Positions 10,567 through 22,758 of a stretch of 64,000 nt of DNA are shown here, piece after piece. The first letter of the stretch is position 1. The number at the start of each line of letters is the position of its first letter. The DNA is from Shewanella aquimarina. Lineage in GTDB: Bacteria > Pseudomonadota > Gammaproteobacteria > Enterobacterales > Shewanellaceae. The notes under the pieces are model-generated. The model was not told the origin of the DNA. It was given only the letters and a program-made list of their open reading frames with translations, and did not search any database. Location of the stretch: contig NZ_JAKIKY010000005.1 in the NCBI RefSeq assembly GCF_023349185.1, positions 1 to 64,000 of the forward strand. The letters run 5' to 3'. Both the position numbers and the translations under genes were made by a program.

Positions 10567-10720
10567 TTATTGCTGTTCAAGGCGAGCCCTAAGCTCTTGG
10601 GGCAATGGTCAGACCCCTTTATCTTAAATATAAGCTATTCTCACAAATCGTGAGTTTACATGAAGCAGATCACGAACTGGACATCTGAAATGTGATTTGA
10701 TAAAGTGCGCTCAGTCAATT

Positions 10721-10739
10721 AAATTGGTAAGACCAATTT
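10721..10739 (+). promoter_or_regulatory. PdhR operator upstream of pdhR
   Basis: The sequence holds ATTGGTAAGACCAAT, a perfect match to the E. coli PdhR site ATTGGTNNNACCAAT, and the symmetry extends to 8-bp arms. It lies 22 bp before the pdhR start codon, which fits autorepression of pdhR-aceEF relieved by pyruvate. Confidence 0.9.
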
Positions 10740-10760
10740 ACAATAGGAGCTGAGGGCCAT

Positions 10761-11513
10761 ATGGCTTATAGCAAAATCAACCAGCCAAAAATTTCTGATG
10801 TGATCATGAATCAGCTGGAGCAGATGATCCTAGAGGGGAGTCTGCAACCGGGTCAGAAATTACCACCAGAGCGTGAATTGGCACTGCAATTCGAAGTCTC
10901 TCGACCATCTCTTCGTGAAGCAATTCAAAAGTTAGAAGCAAAAGGCTTGCTGCTGCGTCGTCAAGGCGGTGGTACCTATGTCAAAGAGCAACTTTGGCAG
11001 AGTCTTGCTGATCCTATTGTGGAGCTGATGCACAGCGATTCCGAGAGTCAGTACGATCTTCTCGAGTTTCGTCACGCCACTGAAGGCATGATGGCTTACT
11101 TTGCGGCACTTCGGGGTACCGATGCCGACATGCAAAACATCAAAGAAAAAATCCAAGCGGTAGAAGCTGCGTCTGACATCGAGGCGAAGGCAGAGGCGAT
11201 CGTGTGTTTTTATCGCGCCATTGCCGAGGCCTCACACAACGTGGCTATGCTGCACTTGGTACTGAGTTTATCTCCCGTGCTGCATAAGAATGTGGCGCAA
11301 AACCTAGAGTTGCTAAAGCGCAGAGCTGATGCCTCTAAAATGGCGAACGAGCATAGGCAAGATCTTCTTGCCGCCATCGTGCGTCGTGACCCTGAAGCAG
11401 CAAGAGAAGCCTCAAACGAGCATCTAAGCTACATTGAGGAAGTGATGTTGTCTGTGAGGGAAGAAGATAGCCGGTTGCAGCGTAGTCTGCGCCGTTTGAA
11501 GAGTGGCGCGTAG
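10761..11513 (+). CDS. pdhR: PdhR, pyruvate-responsive GntR repressor
   Basis: PdhR is a FadR-subfamily GntR regulator that represses the pyruvate dehydrogenase operon until pyruvate binds. The 250 residues show an N-terminal winged helix (about 8-75, with the LPPERELALQFEVSRPSLREAI signature split across the recognition helix) and a C-terminal all-helical FCD effector domain (about 95-235). It is the first gene of pdhR-aceE-aceF-lpdA, and a perfect operator lies just upstream. The start has a GAGGG site. Confidence 0.96.
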   Translation: MAYSKINQPKISDVIMNQLEQMILEGSLQPGQKLPPERELALQFEVSRPSLREAIQKLEAKGLLLRRQGGGTYVKEQLWQSLADPIVELMHSDSESQYDLLEFRHATEGMMAYFAALRGTDADMQNIKEKIQAVEAASDIEAKAEAIVCFYRAIAEASHNVAMLHLVLSLSPVLHKNVAQNLELLKRRADASKMANEHRQDLLAAIVRRDPEAAREASNEHLSYIEEVMLSVREEDSRLQRSLRRLKSGA

Positions 11514-11583
11514 GCAGTCTGTCTAACCGCCACTTTTTATTATTCAATTCATACAATTAATGTATATAGGGAAGGACTGCGAA

Positions 11584-14250
<2,667 letters not shown>

Positions 14251-14261
14251 GGGGATAGAGT

Positions 14262-16220
14262 ATGGCTGAATTAAAAGAAGTTTTAGTCCCCGATATCGGT
14301 GGGGATGAAGTACAGGTTATTGAGATCTGTGCTGCGGTGGGCGATACCCTCGCCGCCGAAGAATCGATCATTACCGTTGAAAGCGACAAGGCGACCATGG
14401 ATATTCCTGCGCCTTTCGCCGGTAAACTTGCCGAGATCAAGGTCGCCGTGGGCGATACAGTCTCTGAAGGCACACTTATCGCTATGATGGAAGCGGGTGA
14501 GGCGCAGGCCGCCGAGCCTGCACCAGCGGCAGCCGAAGTGGCTCCTGCAGCAGCACCGGCTACGCCTGCTCCGGCAGCGCCTGTTGCTGCGGCGCCAGCC
14601 TCTGCACAAGTGATTGAAGTGACAGTGCCGGATATCGGCGATGCTTCAGATGTCGACGTGATTGAAGTGCTGGTGGCCGTGGGCGACAGCATAGATGTCG
14701 ACACTGGGCTTATCACGCTGGAAACTGACAAGGCGACCATGGAAGTACCAGCGCCTGCAGCCGGTGTGGTGAAAGAGATGAAAGTGGCCGTTGGCGACAA
14801 GGTCTCTCAAGGCTCTCTGGTTCTGATGCTTGAGGTGAGCGGTGGTGAAGCTGCGGCTCCTGCGGCAAGCGCGGCTCCAGCACCAAGCGCAGAAGCAGCA
14901 CCAGCGGCAGTTGCCAGCATCGAAGTGAAAGAGATCGCCGTACCCGATATCGGCGACGCGTCTGACGTCGATGTTATCGAGGTATTGGTTGCGGCCGGTG
15001 ATGTGATTGAGGCCGACCAAGGCCTGATCACTCTGGAAACAGACAAGGCCACCATGGAAGTACCTGCACCGTTCGCCGGTAAGCTGGTTTCTGTGACCGT
15101 TAAGGTGGGTGACAAGGTTTCTCAGGGCAGCGTCATCGCAACTATTGAGACACAGTCGAGTGCCCCTGCGGCGGCTCCTGCTCCGGCAGCTGCTGCACCT
15201 GCGCCAGTCGCACAAGCCAGTGCACCAGCGCCAGCGGCGAGCAAGCCGCCTGTGCCGCATCACCCAAGTGCCGGTAGCAAGCCGGTAACAGGTGCCGTGC
15301 ACGCCTCGCCGGCGGTTCGCCGTCTGGCTCGCGAGTTTGGTGCTGACCTGACTAAGGTTACTGGTACTGGTCCTAAGGGACGTATTCTGAAGGAAGACGT
15401 CCAGGCCTTTATCAAGTATGAGTTGTCTCGTCCTAAAGCCTCTGCAGCTACTAGCGTGGGCGCCGGTGAAGGCGGTCTGCAGGTGATTGCAGCGCCTAAG
15501 GTTGATTTCGCTAAGTTCGGTGAAGTGGAAGAAGTGCCGCTGAGTCGTATCCAGAAGATTTCTGGACCTAACTTGCACCGTAACTGGGTCACTATTCCAC
15601 ACGTGACTCAGTTTGACGAAGCCGACATCACAGAGATGGAAGCCTTCCGTAAGCAGCAAAACGAGATCGCCGCCAAGCAGAAAACTGGCGTCAAGATCAC
15701 CCCGCTGGTCTTCATGATGAAGGCGGTTGCCAAGACACTGCAGCAGTTCCCAGTGTTTAACGCCAGCCTGAGCGCCGATGGTGAGTCGCTGATCAAGAAG
15801 AAGTACTACCACATTGGTGTGGCGGTCGATACGCCAAACGGCCTGGTCGTTCCTGTGGTACGTGATGTCGACAAGAAAGGCATTATCGAGCTGTCAGCCG
15901 AGCTGATGGAGATCTCGGTGAAGGCCCGTGATGGCAAGCTTAAGGCTGCAGACATGCAGGGCAGCTGTTTCACCATCTCTAGCCTAGGTGGCATAGGCGG
16001 TACCGCGTTTACGCCTATCGTCAACTATCCTGATGTGGCGATCTTAGGGGTTTCTAAGTCTGAAATTAAACCTAAGTGGAATGGTAAAGATTTCGAGCCT
16101 AAGTTAATGTTGCCGCTCTCTTTATCATACGACCACCGTGTGATCGATGGCGCGATGGCGGCACGCTTTAGCGTGACCCTGTCAAGTATGCTGTCCGACA
16201 TACGCACACTTATTTTGTAA
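14262..16220 (+). CDS. aceF: AceF, dihydrolipoyl acetyltransferase E2 with three lipoyl domains
   Basis: AceF forms the core of the pyruvate dehydrogenase complex and moves acetyl groups from lipoyl-lysine to CoA. Three lipoyl domains are visible, each with a DKATM lysine motif (one ESDKATMDI and two ETDKATMEV), joined by Ala/Pro-rich flexible linkers. The E1/E3-binding domain (about 345-385, [14 protein letters not shown]) and the acetyltransferase domain with catalytic SYDHRVIDG near the C-terminus follow. At 652 residues with three lipoyl domains it matches the E. coli layout. A strong terminator follows. Confidence 0.98.
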   Translation: MAELKEVLVPDIGGDEVQVIEICAAVGDTLAAEESIITVESDKATMDIPAPFAGKLAEIKVAVGDTVSEGTLIAMMEAGEAQAAEPAPAAAEVAPAAAPATPAPAAPVAAAPASAQVIEVTVPDIGDASDVDVIEVLVAVGDSIDVDTGLITLETDKATMEVPAPAAGVVKEMKVAVGDKVSQGSLVLMLEVSGGEAAAPAASAAPAPSAEAAPAAVASIEVKEIAVPDIGDASDVDVIEVLVAAGDVIEADQGLITLETDKATMEVPAPFAGKLVSVTVKVGDKVSQGSVIATIETQSSAPAAAPAPAAAAPAPVAQASAPAPAASKPPVPHHPSAGSKPVTGAVHASPAVRRLAREFGADLTKVTGTGPKGRILKEDVQAFIKYELSRPKASAATSVGAGEGGLQVIAAPKVDFAKFGEVEEVPLSRIQKISGPNLHRNWVTIPHVTQFDEADITEMEAFRKQQNEIAAKQKTGVKITPLVFMMKAVAKTLQQFPVFNASLSADGESLIKKKYYHIGVAVDTPNGLVVPVVRDVDKKGIIELSAELMEISVKARDGKLKAADMQGSCFTISSLGGIGGTAFTPIVNYPDVAILGVSKSEIKPKWNGKDFEPKLMLPLSLSYDHRVIDGAMAARFSVTLSSMLSDIRTLIL

Positions 16221-16225
16221 TGATG

Positions 16226-16252
16226 AAGGCTACTCACCATGAGTAGCCTTTT
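16226..16252 (+). terminator. terminator after aceF
   Basis: An 11-bp perfect stem AAGGCTACTCA/TGAGTAGCCTT with a 3-nt loop lies 5 bp after the aceF stop, with a short T run. It should partly separate lpdA from pdhR-aceEF transcription. Confidence 0.8.
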
Positions 16253-16373
16253 GTTTAACTCCTTGAAAGGTTAAAATGCGGCCACCTTACAAGAACTAAC
16301 GTTCAAAAAGCTGGCGTCATAATGGGTTGGGCCGGAATTCCTCCCAACACAATGAGAAAGAATAGAGGAAAAC

Positions 16374-17801
16374 ATGAGTAACGAAATCAAAACTCAGGTA
16401 GTGGTTTTAGGTGCAGGCCCTGCAGGTTATTCAGCAGCATTCCGTGCTGCCGATTTAGGTCTGGAGACTGTTATCGTAGAACGTTTCAGCACCCTAGGTG
16501 GTGTGTGTCTGAACGTGGGTTGTATCCCATCTAAGGCACTGCTGCACGTTTCAAAAGTGATCGAAGAAGCTAAGGCCATTTCTAGCCACGGTGTGGTATT
16601 TGGCGAGCCACAGATCGATCTCGATAAGCTACGTGAGTTTAAGCAGAGTGTTATCAGCCAGCTGACAGGCGGTCTGGGCGGCATGTCTAAGATGCGTAAA
16701 GTCAACGTGGTTAACGGTCTGGGTAAGTTTACCGGTCCTAACACCATCGAAGTTGCTGGTGAAGATGGCGTGAAAGTGGTGCACTTCGAGCAAGCAATCA
16801 TCGCTGCGGGTTCTCGCCCAATTCAACTGCCTTTCATTCCTCATGAAGATCCACGTATCTGGGATTCTACCGATGCGCTTGAGCTGAAAGAAGTGCCTGG
16901 CAAGCTGCTGGTTATGGGCGGCGGTATTATCGGTCTTGAGATGGGTACAGTGTACTCTTCACTGGGCAGTGAGATCGACGTGGTTGAGATGTTCGACCAG
17001 GTTATCCCTGCAGCCGATAAAGATATCGTTCGTGTCTACACCAAGAAGATCAAGAACAAGTTCAACCTGATCCTCGAGACCAAAGTGACTGCCGTTGAAG
17101 CGAAAGAAGACGGTATCTATGTTTCTATGGAAGGTAAGAAGGCGCCAACTGAGCCAGTACGCTACGATGCGGTATTGGTGGCTATCGGTCGTACACCAAA
17201 CGGTAAGCTGATCGATGCTGACAAGGCTGGCGTGAATATCGATGAGCGCGGCTTCATCAATGTCGACAAGCAGATGCGCACCAACGTGCCACACATCTAT
17301 GCTATCGGCGACATCGTGGGTCAGCCAATGCTGGCACACAAAGGTGTGCATGAAGGCCACGTCGCTGCCGAGGTGATTGCTGGCATGAAGCACTACTTCG
17401 ATCCTAAGGTTATCCCTTCAATCGCGTACACAGATCCTGAAGTGGCTTGGGTTGGTCTGACCGAGAAAGAAGCCAAAGAGCAAGGCATCGCCTACGAGAC
17501 GGCAAGCTTCCCTTGGGCGGCGAGTGGTCGTGCAATTGCTTCTGACTGTTCAGACGGTATGACTAAGCTGATCTTCGATAAGGAAACTCATCGCGTGATC
17601 GGTGGTGCTATCGTGGGTGTTAACGGTGGCGAACTACTGGGCGAAATTGGTCTGGCTATCGAGATGGGTTGTGATGCCGAAGATCTGGCGCTGACCATCC
17701 ACGCTCACCCAACATTGCATGAGTCTGTCGGTCTGGCGGCTGAGATCTACGAAGGTTCAATTACCGATTTGCCAAACCCTAAGGCAAAGAAGAAGAAATA
17801 A
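16374..17801 (+). CDS. lpdA: LpdA, dihydrolipoamide dehydrogenase E3
   Basis: LpdA is the FAD- and NAD-dependent E3 component shared by the pyruvate, 2-oxoglutarate and glycine cleavage complexes. The FAD-binding GAGPAGY (13-19), the redox disulfide C45-x4-C50 (GGVCLNVGC), the NAD-binding GGGIIGLEMG and the C-terminal catalytic HAHPTLHE are all intact in 475 residues. It lies 153 bp after aceF beyond a terminator, so a separate lpdA promoter, as in E. coli, is likely. A strong terminator ends the operon. Confidence 0.98.
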   Translation: MSNEIKTQVVVLGAGPAGYSAAFRAADLGLETVIVERFSTLGGVCLNVGCIPSKALLHVSKVIEEAKAISSHGVVFGEPQIDLDKLREFKQSVISQLTGGLGGMSKMRKVNVVNGLGKFTGPNTIEVAGEDGVKVVHFEQAIIAAGSRPIQLPFIPHEDPRIWDSTDALELKEVPGKLLVMGGGIIGLEMGTVYSSLGSEIDVVEMFDQVIPAADKDIVRVYTKKIKNKFNLILETKVTAVEAKEDGIYVSMEGKKAPTEPVRYDAVLVAIGRTPNGKLIDADKAGVNIDERGFINVDKQMRTNVPHIYAIGDIVGQPMLAHKGVHEGHVAAEVIAGMKHYFDPKVIPSIAYTDPEVAWVGLTEKEAKEQGIAYETASFPWAASGRAIASDCSDGMTKLIFDKETHRVIGGAIVGVNGGELLGEIGLAIEMGCDAEDLALTIHAHPTLHESVGLAAEIYEGSITDLPNPKAKKKK

Positions 17802-17817
17802 TTGCTTCTGAAATCCG

Positions 17818-17846
17818 AAAAAGCGCTCACTGAGCGCTTTTTTTTT
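17818..17846 (+). terminator. terminator after lpdA
   Basis: A 10-bp stem AAAAAGCGCT/AGCGCTTTTT with a 5-nt loop is followed by more T residues, a classic rho-independent terminator. Confidence 0.95.
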
Positions 17847-17943
17847 GGCTGGCTAACTTATATATTATATTTTTGTAACAATTATAAGTTTATCGCGCTA
17901 TGTCCCAACCCCGCCGTGCTGTTTGTCTGAAATGGGATCTTCT

Positions 17944-20900
17944 ATGAGTTTTACCCAGGCGTTTCGCTTACTAGGCTTTTTGGTATTCATGATTGGCTTT
18001 ACCACGCCAAGTTTGGCGGGTGATCTGGTACAGAGGGTCTTTAGCGCTCGCGACGGCCTCAACAATGCCACGGTAAACGACATCAGCTTCGATGAGTACG
18101 GTTACACCTGGCTCTCCACTGAGCAGGGCCTGTACCGCGTCAGCGACACTAAGGCGCGGCGCATCGACAAAGACGCCAACCATATTCGCCTCTCAGATGA
18201 GTATATCTATCTCGTCGAATCCTTGGGTAAACAGCACCTGCTGGTTAGCAGCTATGCCAATACCTACCTGTACGACATAGTTCAAGATGAGTTTGTCCAG
18301 CTGGGAAGTAGCGAGCTGTTTCCCAAGTTCAATCCCAGTGGGCTACAGGCAATCACCCGCCAGAAAGATGGCAGCTATGTGCTGCTCAGCTATGTCGGCG
18401 AGCTCTACCGTCTGGACTACCAGGCGATGTCGCTCACCTTCATCAGCGCTCTGCCAAGCGATCCCGATATGCCCTGGTTTGTGTTGTCGCAATTTGGCGA
18501 CTCTCAGCTGATTGTGGGTAAGACTTATGAGCTGCAACTCAGGGACAGCCTGGGGATGCTTAGAGGCATCTTCCCCTGGACAGAGGAGCAGGGCCAGATC
18601 AAGAGCCTGTTTGAAGACAGGGCGGGGCGTCTGTGGTTGGGCTCGAGCAATGGTTTATATCGCGTCTATCCCGACTCGTTAACCCTCGAGAAGGTGGAGC
18701 AGATCCCCTTCTATGTGACCCAGATGGCTCAGGATAAGCTGGGCTTTCTCTGGCTGTCTGGCCGAGAGGGGCTGATCAAGTGGCACCCCGACACCCTGGA
18801 GATAAAGCACTTTAGCAATGAACTGAAGCTGGCGGCCGATCTCGATTATATCTACGACCTGGCGGTGGACGACAATGACCTGGTCTGGGTGGGTGGTTCG
18901 GGCGATGGCCTAGCGATTGTCGCCGACGACCCCGATTTCGTGCTGGATAACTTCACCCGTAACGCACCCTATGGGCTCAGCGATGAGATGGTGTGGAGTA
19001 TCTTTGCCGATCAAAATAAGCTGTGGTTGGGCACAGACAAGGGGCTCATTGAGGTGGATCGTGACGCCAGGAAGAGTCAGACCTACCAGCCAGAGGAGAT
19101 GGAGGTCAACGACAGCGTCTATGCGGTAAACGAGTTAGATAAACGGCATCTGCTACTGGGCACCACCAATGGCCTGTTCACCTACGACCGCCTGGCGCAC
19201 AAGACACAGAGATTTGCCGCGATCACCGGCGGGCGCACCTCGCTCGAAAATAAGATGATCTACTTCAGCTACAAGGATCCTTTGATCGCCTCCCGCTGGT
19301 GGTTCGTTACCGCCACGGGCTTGTTCTACTGGGACAAGGGCAGTCTGGAGCCGACTCGTATGCAGGTCAAAGGGGTCGACGGCACCCAGCATCAGATCCC
19401 GCTGCGCTCCATCTATCGGGCGGCCGACGGCAAGCTGTGGATCGGCGGTGAAAACCTGTTTGGCTATATCGATAGCAAGGGGCTCTTCTATTCCCGTATC
19501 GACCTGTTCGCCGACGAGAATATCTCTATCGATGTTAGTTATATCAAAGAGGTGGATTCAGGCGTGCTCTGGCTCGGCACCTCGCCCAAGGGGTTAGTGG
19601 AGTATCACCCCAAGACAGGGCTGACCTATTTTCTTACCGACAACTGGCAGGTGGAATGCAGCTCCGTCTACTTCATCGAGCAGCTTCCCGGTTATCGAGT
19701 GCTGGGCTGCGCCAATTCCCTGGTGCGGCAAGATCTCACCACGGGGGGACTCACGGTTATCGAGAAGCAGGACGGGCTTATCAGTCACGAACTTAACGAC
19801 GGCGCCGCCTTCTATCAGCCCGGTGCAGGCCTGTTTGTCGGCAGTCCGGACGGGGTTGCCCTAGTGGACGTGCCCCAGATGCGAAACCGCCTCGCGGAAG
19901 ATGGCATCATGATGGAGTCTGTCTCCGTATTCTATGAGGAAAACACGGAAACCAAGCTAGTGCCTGAAGCTGGCATGTTGATCAAGCCAGGTGCGCGCCT
20001 GATCAGCTTCCAGTTAACTAGCCTGGATTATCTGACCGATATCCCGTTTCAGTTACAGTACCGCCTGCGTCGTGGCAAGGGCTCTGAGCAGAGCAAGTAT
20101 CTGCAGCTGATGGGCCAGTCGCAGGTTAACGTCTCAGGTCTCAAGCAAGGCCATTACACCTTAGACATTCTCAGTGAGAAAAACGGTGTCTGGTCGCAGA
20201 CCCCCTATTCTTTCCGGTTCGTGGTCGAAGATTACTGGTGGAACTATGACTGGTTCAGGGGCTTACTATTAATTTCGTTGCTGCTGGTGGGGCTCTACTT
20301 CCTGCTGCTGCGTCAGAAGCAGATCGGTGCCTTCAGGCGGGTCAACAAGGCGCTCAAGGAGAGCGAGGATAGGCTGCGTCAATCGCTGCGGGGCAGTGAT
20401 TCCGAGTTGTGGGAGTGGCACAGCGAGAGCGAAACCTTCCTGCTGGAAAACCGCGGACGCTACTTCCCTGACAAGGGCGATGCCTTCGAGCTCAAGATGG
20501 ATGAGTTTCCCATCTATGCCGACGACCAGGATAAGGTGTTTACGGCCTGGAAGCGTCTGCTCTCTAAGCAGGATGACAGGTTGGATGTGGATTATCGTTA
20601 CCGTCGCCCCGACGAGTCCTGGGGCTGGACCCGGGTGCGAGGACGCGCCCTGGAGTTCGATCCCATCAGCGGCAGGGTGAAGAAGGTTGCCGGTATCTAC
20701 ACCGATATCACTACCCAGCGCCGACTGGAGGATGATGTTAAGCTCCTGGCGCAGGCCTTTGCCAACACCTCTGAAGGGGTACTTATCTTAGACGCCGATG
20801 AGCGGGTGAGGGTCTCCAACAAGGCCGCTCAGAGCATCCTGGGGATGAGCGCCGATGAACTGATCGACAGATACTTTTCCCAACTGGTTCATAGCAGCGA

Positions 20901-22398
20901 AGACAGGAGCGATGAGATAAGCATCTTGCTGGAACAGGGGATCACCTGGACCGGCGAGCATGAGTTTCAGTGTTCCGAGGGGCTAATCTGTCCCGTGTGG
21001 CTGAACCTGTCCACCATGAAAGATGACCGAGGGGTCATCAGCCATTATGTGGCGGTATTCTCCGATATCACAGAGCGCAAACAGACGGAGGCCGACCTGC
21101 GACGTCTGGCTAACTACGATGTGCTAACCGGCCTGCCGAACCGATCCCTGTTCGCCTCGCGCCTGGCTAAGTGTATCCACCGCGCCGAGCAGACCGAAGA
21201 TAAGCTGGCATTGATCTTCCTTGACCTAGATCGCTTCAAGAACGTCAACGACTCCTATGGCCATAGCATGGGCGATGCCTTGCTGGTGGAAGCCGCCAGT
21301 CGCTTGCAATCTTGCGTGAGTGAAAGCCATACCCTCTGCCGTTTCGGTGGCGACGAGTTCGTGATCCTGATGCGTGACATGGTCGATATCGATGAGGTCA
21401 ACCATCTGTGCGAGGCCTTGATCCGCCAGATAGAGAAACCCTTCGAGCTCTACGGCCGCGAGTTCTTTATCTCCACCAGTATCGGGGTCAGCCTGTGGCC
21501 GGATGATGCCAAGCAGCCCGAGGTGTTGATCAAGAACGCCGATCAGGCCATGTATCACGCCAAGGAAGAGGGGCGTGGCAACTTCCAGTACTTCTCGGCC
21601 GAGCGCAATGCCGAGGCGCTCTATCACCTCAAACTGGAGGCCGAACTGCGTAAGGCGATGGACAGGCAGGAGTTTGAGCTCTACTTCCAGCCGCAGATCG
21701 ATATTCTCAAAGACGACAAGGTGGTTGGGATGGAGGCGCTACTGCGCTGGCATCATCCCAAGGAGGGCTACATTCGCCCAGATATCTTCATCAAGGTGGC
21801 CGAGTCCTGTGGCCTGATCATCGACATCGACCGCTGGGTGATCAAGCAGGCCTGTATTCAAGGGGCTAAGTGGGCCGAACATTTTGGCGATGAGCTAAAG
21901 CTGTCGGTTAACGTCTCTGCGGTGCATTTCAGGCAACCCGACTTTATTCAAGATGTGCAGCAGGCGCTCAAGGAGTCGGGCATGCCGGCCAAGATGCTGG
22001 GGCTGGAGATCACCGAAGGTGTCTTGATGAAAGAGCTGCATGTGGCCAAGGATCACCTCAAGGCACTGCGGGAGATCGGCATAGAGGTCGCTATCGATGA
22101 CTTCGGCACCGGCTATTCGTCGCTCGCCTATCTGCGCAGCTTCGATGTCAGCACGCTTAAGATTGACCGCTCCTTCCTGATCGATATCGCCAATAACGAG
22201 GCGGATCAGGCGATCGCCAGCAGTATCATAGAGCTGGCCCGTAACCTCAAGCTGAAGGTGGTGGCCGAAGGGGTTGAGACCCAGGAGCAGTTAGAACAGG
22301 TCTTTAGCCGCGGCTGTTACGTTATACAGGGCTACTACTTTGCCAAGCCGATGACTATCGATGAGTTCGAGAAATACCTCTACATCAAGTCAAAATAA
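17944..22398 (+). CDS. propeller-sensor GGDEF/EAL c-di-GMP protein
   Basis: This large membrane protein couples an extracytoplasmic sensor to c-di-GMP turnover. From the chosen ATG (17944, GGGA 6 bp upstream) it is 1484 residues. It has a signal peptide ending near SLAGD, a long region of two-component-regulator propeller repeats (WLSTEQGLYR, WLGSSNGLYR, WLGTDKGLIE) to about residue 660, a Y_Y_Y-like domain, and a membrane helix near 770-790. Two PAS-like domains, GGDEF (GGDEF at 1135-1139) and EAL (EAL from 1264) follow. Both catalytic domains keep their key motifs, including DDFGTGYSS and EGVET. The cyclase inhibitory RxxD site is absent (SESH). It sits alone after lpdA. The ligand and the net activity are unknown. 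Confidence 0.93.
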   Translation: MSFTQAFRLLGFLVFMIGFTTPSLAGDLVQRVFSARDGLNNATVNDISFDEYGYTWLSTEQGLYRVSDTKARRIDKDANHIRLSDEYIYLVESLGKQHLLVSSYANTYLYDIVQDEFVQLGSSELFPKFNPSGLQAITRQKDGSYVLLSYVGELYRLDYQAMSLTFISALPSDPDMPWFVLSQFGDSQLIVGKTYELQLRDSLGMLRGIFPWTEEQGQIKSLFEDRAGRLWLGSSNGLYRVYPDSLTLEKVEQIPFYVTQMAQDKLGFLWLSGREGLIKWHPDTLEIKHFSNELKLAADLDYIYDLAVDDNDLVWVGGSGDGLAIVADDPDFVLDNFTRNAPYGLSDEMVWSIFADQNKLWLGTDKGLIEVDRDARKSQTYQPEEMEVNDSVYAVNELDKRHLLLGTTNGLFTYDRLAHKTQRFAAITGGRTSLENKMIYFSYKDPLIASRWWFVTATGLFYWDKGSLEPTRMQVKGVDGTQHQIPLRSIYRAADGKLWIGGENLFGYIDSKGLFYSRIDLFADENISIDVSYIKEVDSGVLWLGTSPKGLVEYHPKTGLTYFLTDNWQVECSSVYFIEQLPGYRVLGCANSLVRQDLTTGGLTVIEKQDGLISHELNDGAAFYQPGAGLFVGSPDGVALVDVPQMRNRLAEDGIMMESVSVFYEENTETKLVPEAGMLIKPGARLISFQLTSLDYLTDIPFQLQYRLRRGKGSEQSKYLQLMGQSQVNVSGLKQGHYTLDILSEKNGVWSQTPYSFRFVVEDYWWNYDWFRGLLLISLLLVGLYFLLLRQKQIGAFRRVNKALKESEDRLRQSLRGSDSELWEWHSESETFLLENRGRYFPDKGDAFELKMDEFPIYADDQDKVFTAWKRLLSKQDDRLDVDYRYRRPDESWGWTRVRGRALEFDPISGRVKKVAGIYTDITTQRRLEDDVKLLAQAFANTSEGVLILDADERVRVSNKAAQSILGMSADELIDRYFSQLVHSSEDRSDEISILLEQGITWTGEHEFQCSEGLICPVWLNLSTMKDDRGVISHYVAVFSDITERKQTEADLRRLANYDVLTGLPNRSLFASRLAKCIHRAEQTEDKLALIFLDLDRFKNVNDSYGHSMGDALLVEAASRLQSCVSESHTLCRFGGDEFVILMRDMVDIDEVNHLCEALIRQIEKPFELYGREFFISTSIGVSLWPDDAKQPEVLIKNADQAMYHAKEEGRGNFQYFSAERNAEALYHLKLEAELRKAMDRQEFELYFQPQIDILKDDKVVGMEALLRWHHPKEGYIRPDIFIKVAESCGLIIDIDRWVIKQACIQGAKWAEHFGDELKLSVNVSAVHFRQPDFIQDVQQALKESGMPAKMLGLEITEGVLMKELHVAKDHLKALREIGIEVAIDDFGTGYSSLAYLRSFDVSTLKIDRSFLIDIANNEADQAIASSIIELARNLKLKVVAEGVETQEQLEQVFSRGCYVIQGYYFAKPMTIDEFEKYLYIKSK

Positions 22399-22758
22399 CG
22401 GCTTCGTCATCGCGTCGATAGGGCAAACTTTCTTGTTTGCTAGGGCCTGTTTATCTTTCAGGTATTATTTTTGTTCAATCTAAACGCGTTATGCACTACG
22501 CGTGGGCATTGAAGCATAGTGCTCTATGTGAGTTGTGAACAACATAGGGCTGGGCGCGTTTAGATGAACCCTTTGGGCTGCGTTTGTAGGCCATTTCTAC
22601 TGCGTTATCGCCAGTTTGTGTAGAATCACTACACGACACAGGCTCTGCCTTGTATAAATCACCTGCAAACTGCTGCAAAAACAAACAGGAAAGGTCAACA
22701 GGCCCTAGAAGTTTGCTAGAATATTTTGTCCCTCTATTCATAGGAAGATGAATCGCCG
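22399..22758. other. non-coding gap holding a MITE-like element
   Basis: Most of this gap is the inverted-repeat element at 22440-22708. An 81-codon minus-strand frame inside it is a by-product of the repeat. The patatin gene starts 50 bp beyond the element. Confidence 0.6.
22440..22708. mobile_element. MITE-like 269-bp inverted-repeat element
   Basis: The ends (22440-22459 and 22689-22708) are 20-bp inverted repeats that match at 18 positions and both begin CTAGGGCCTG. The interior holds further dyads (TAAACGCG near 22481 and CGCGTTTA near 22555) and no coding gene. GTTTGC occurs just outside the left end and 3 bp outside the right end, hinting at but not proving a target duplication. I infer a non-autonomous miniature element. 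Confidence 0.65.

Noticed and set aside
14646-15812. 388-codon frame antisense to aceF
   Set aside because: It is a shadow of the GC-rich, Ala/Pro-biased aceF coding strand; aceF is unambiguous.
22496-22741. 81-codon minus-strand frame
   Set aside because: It lies almost wholly inside the inverted-repeat element and is not a protein-like sequence.
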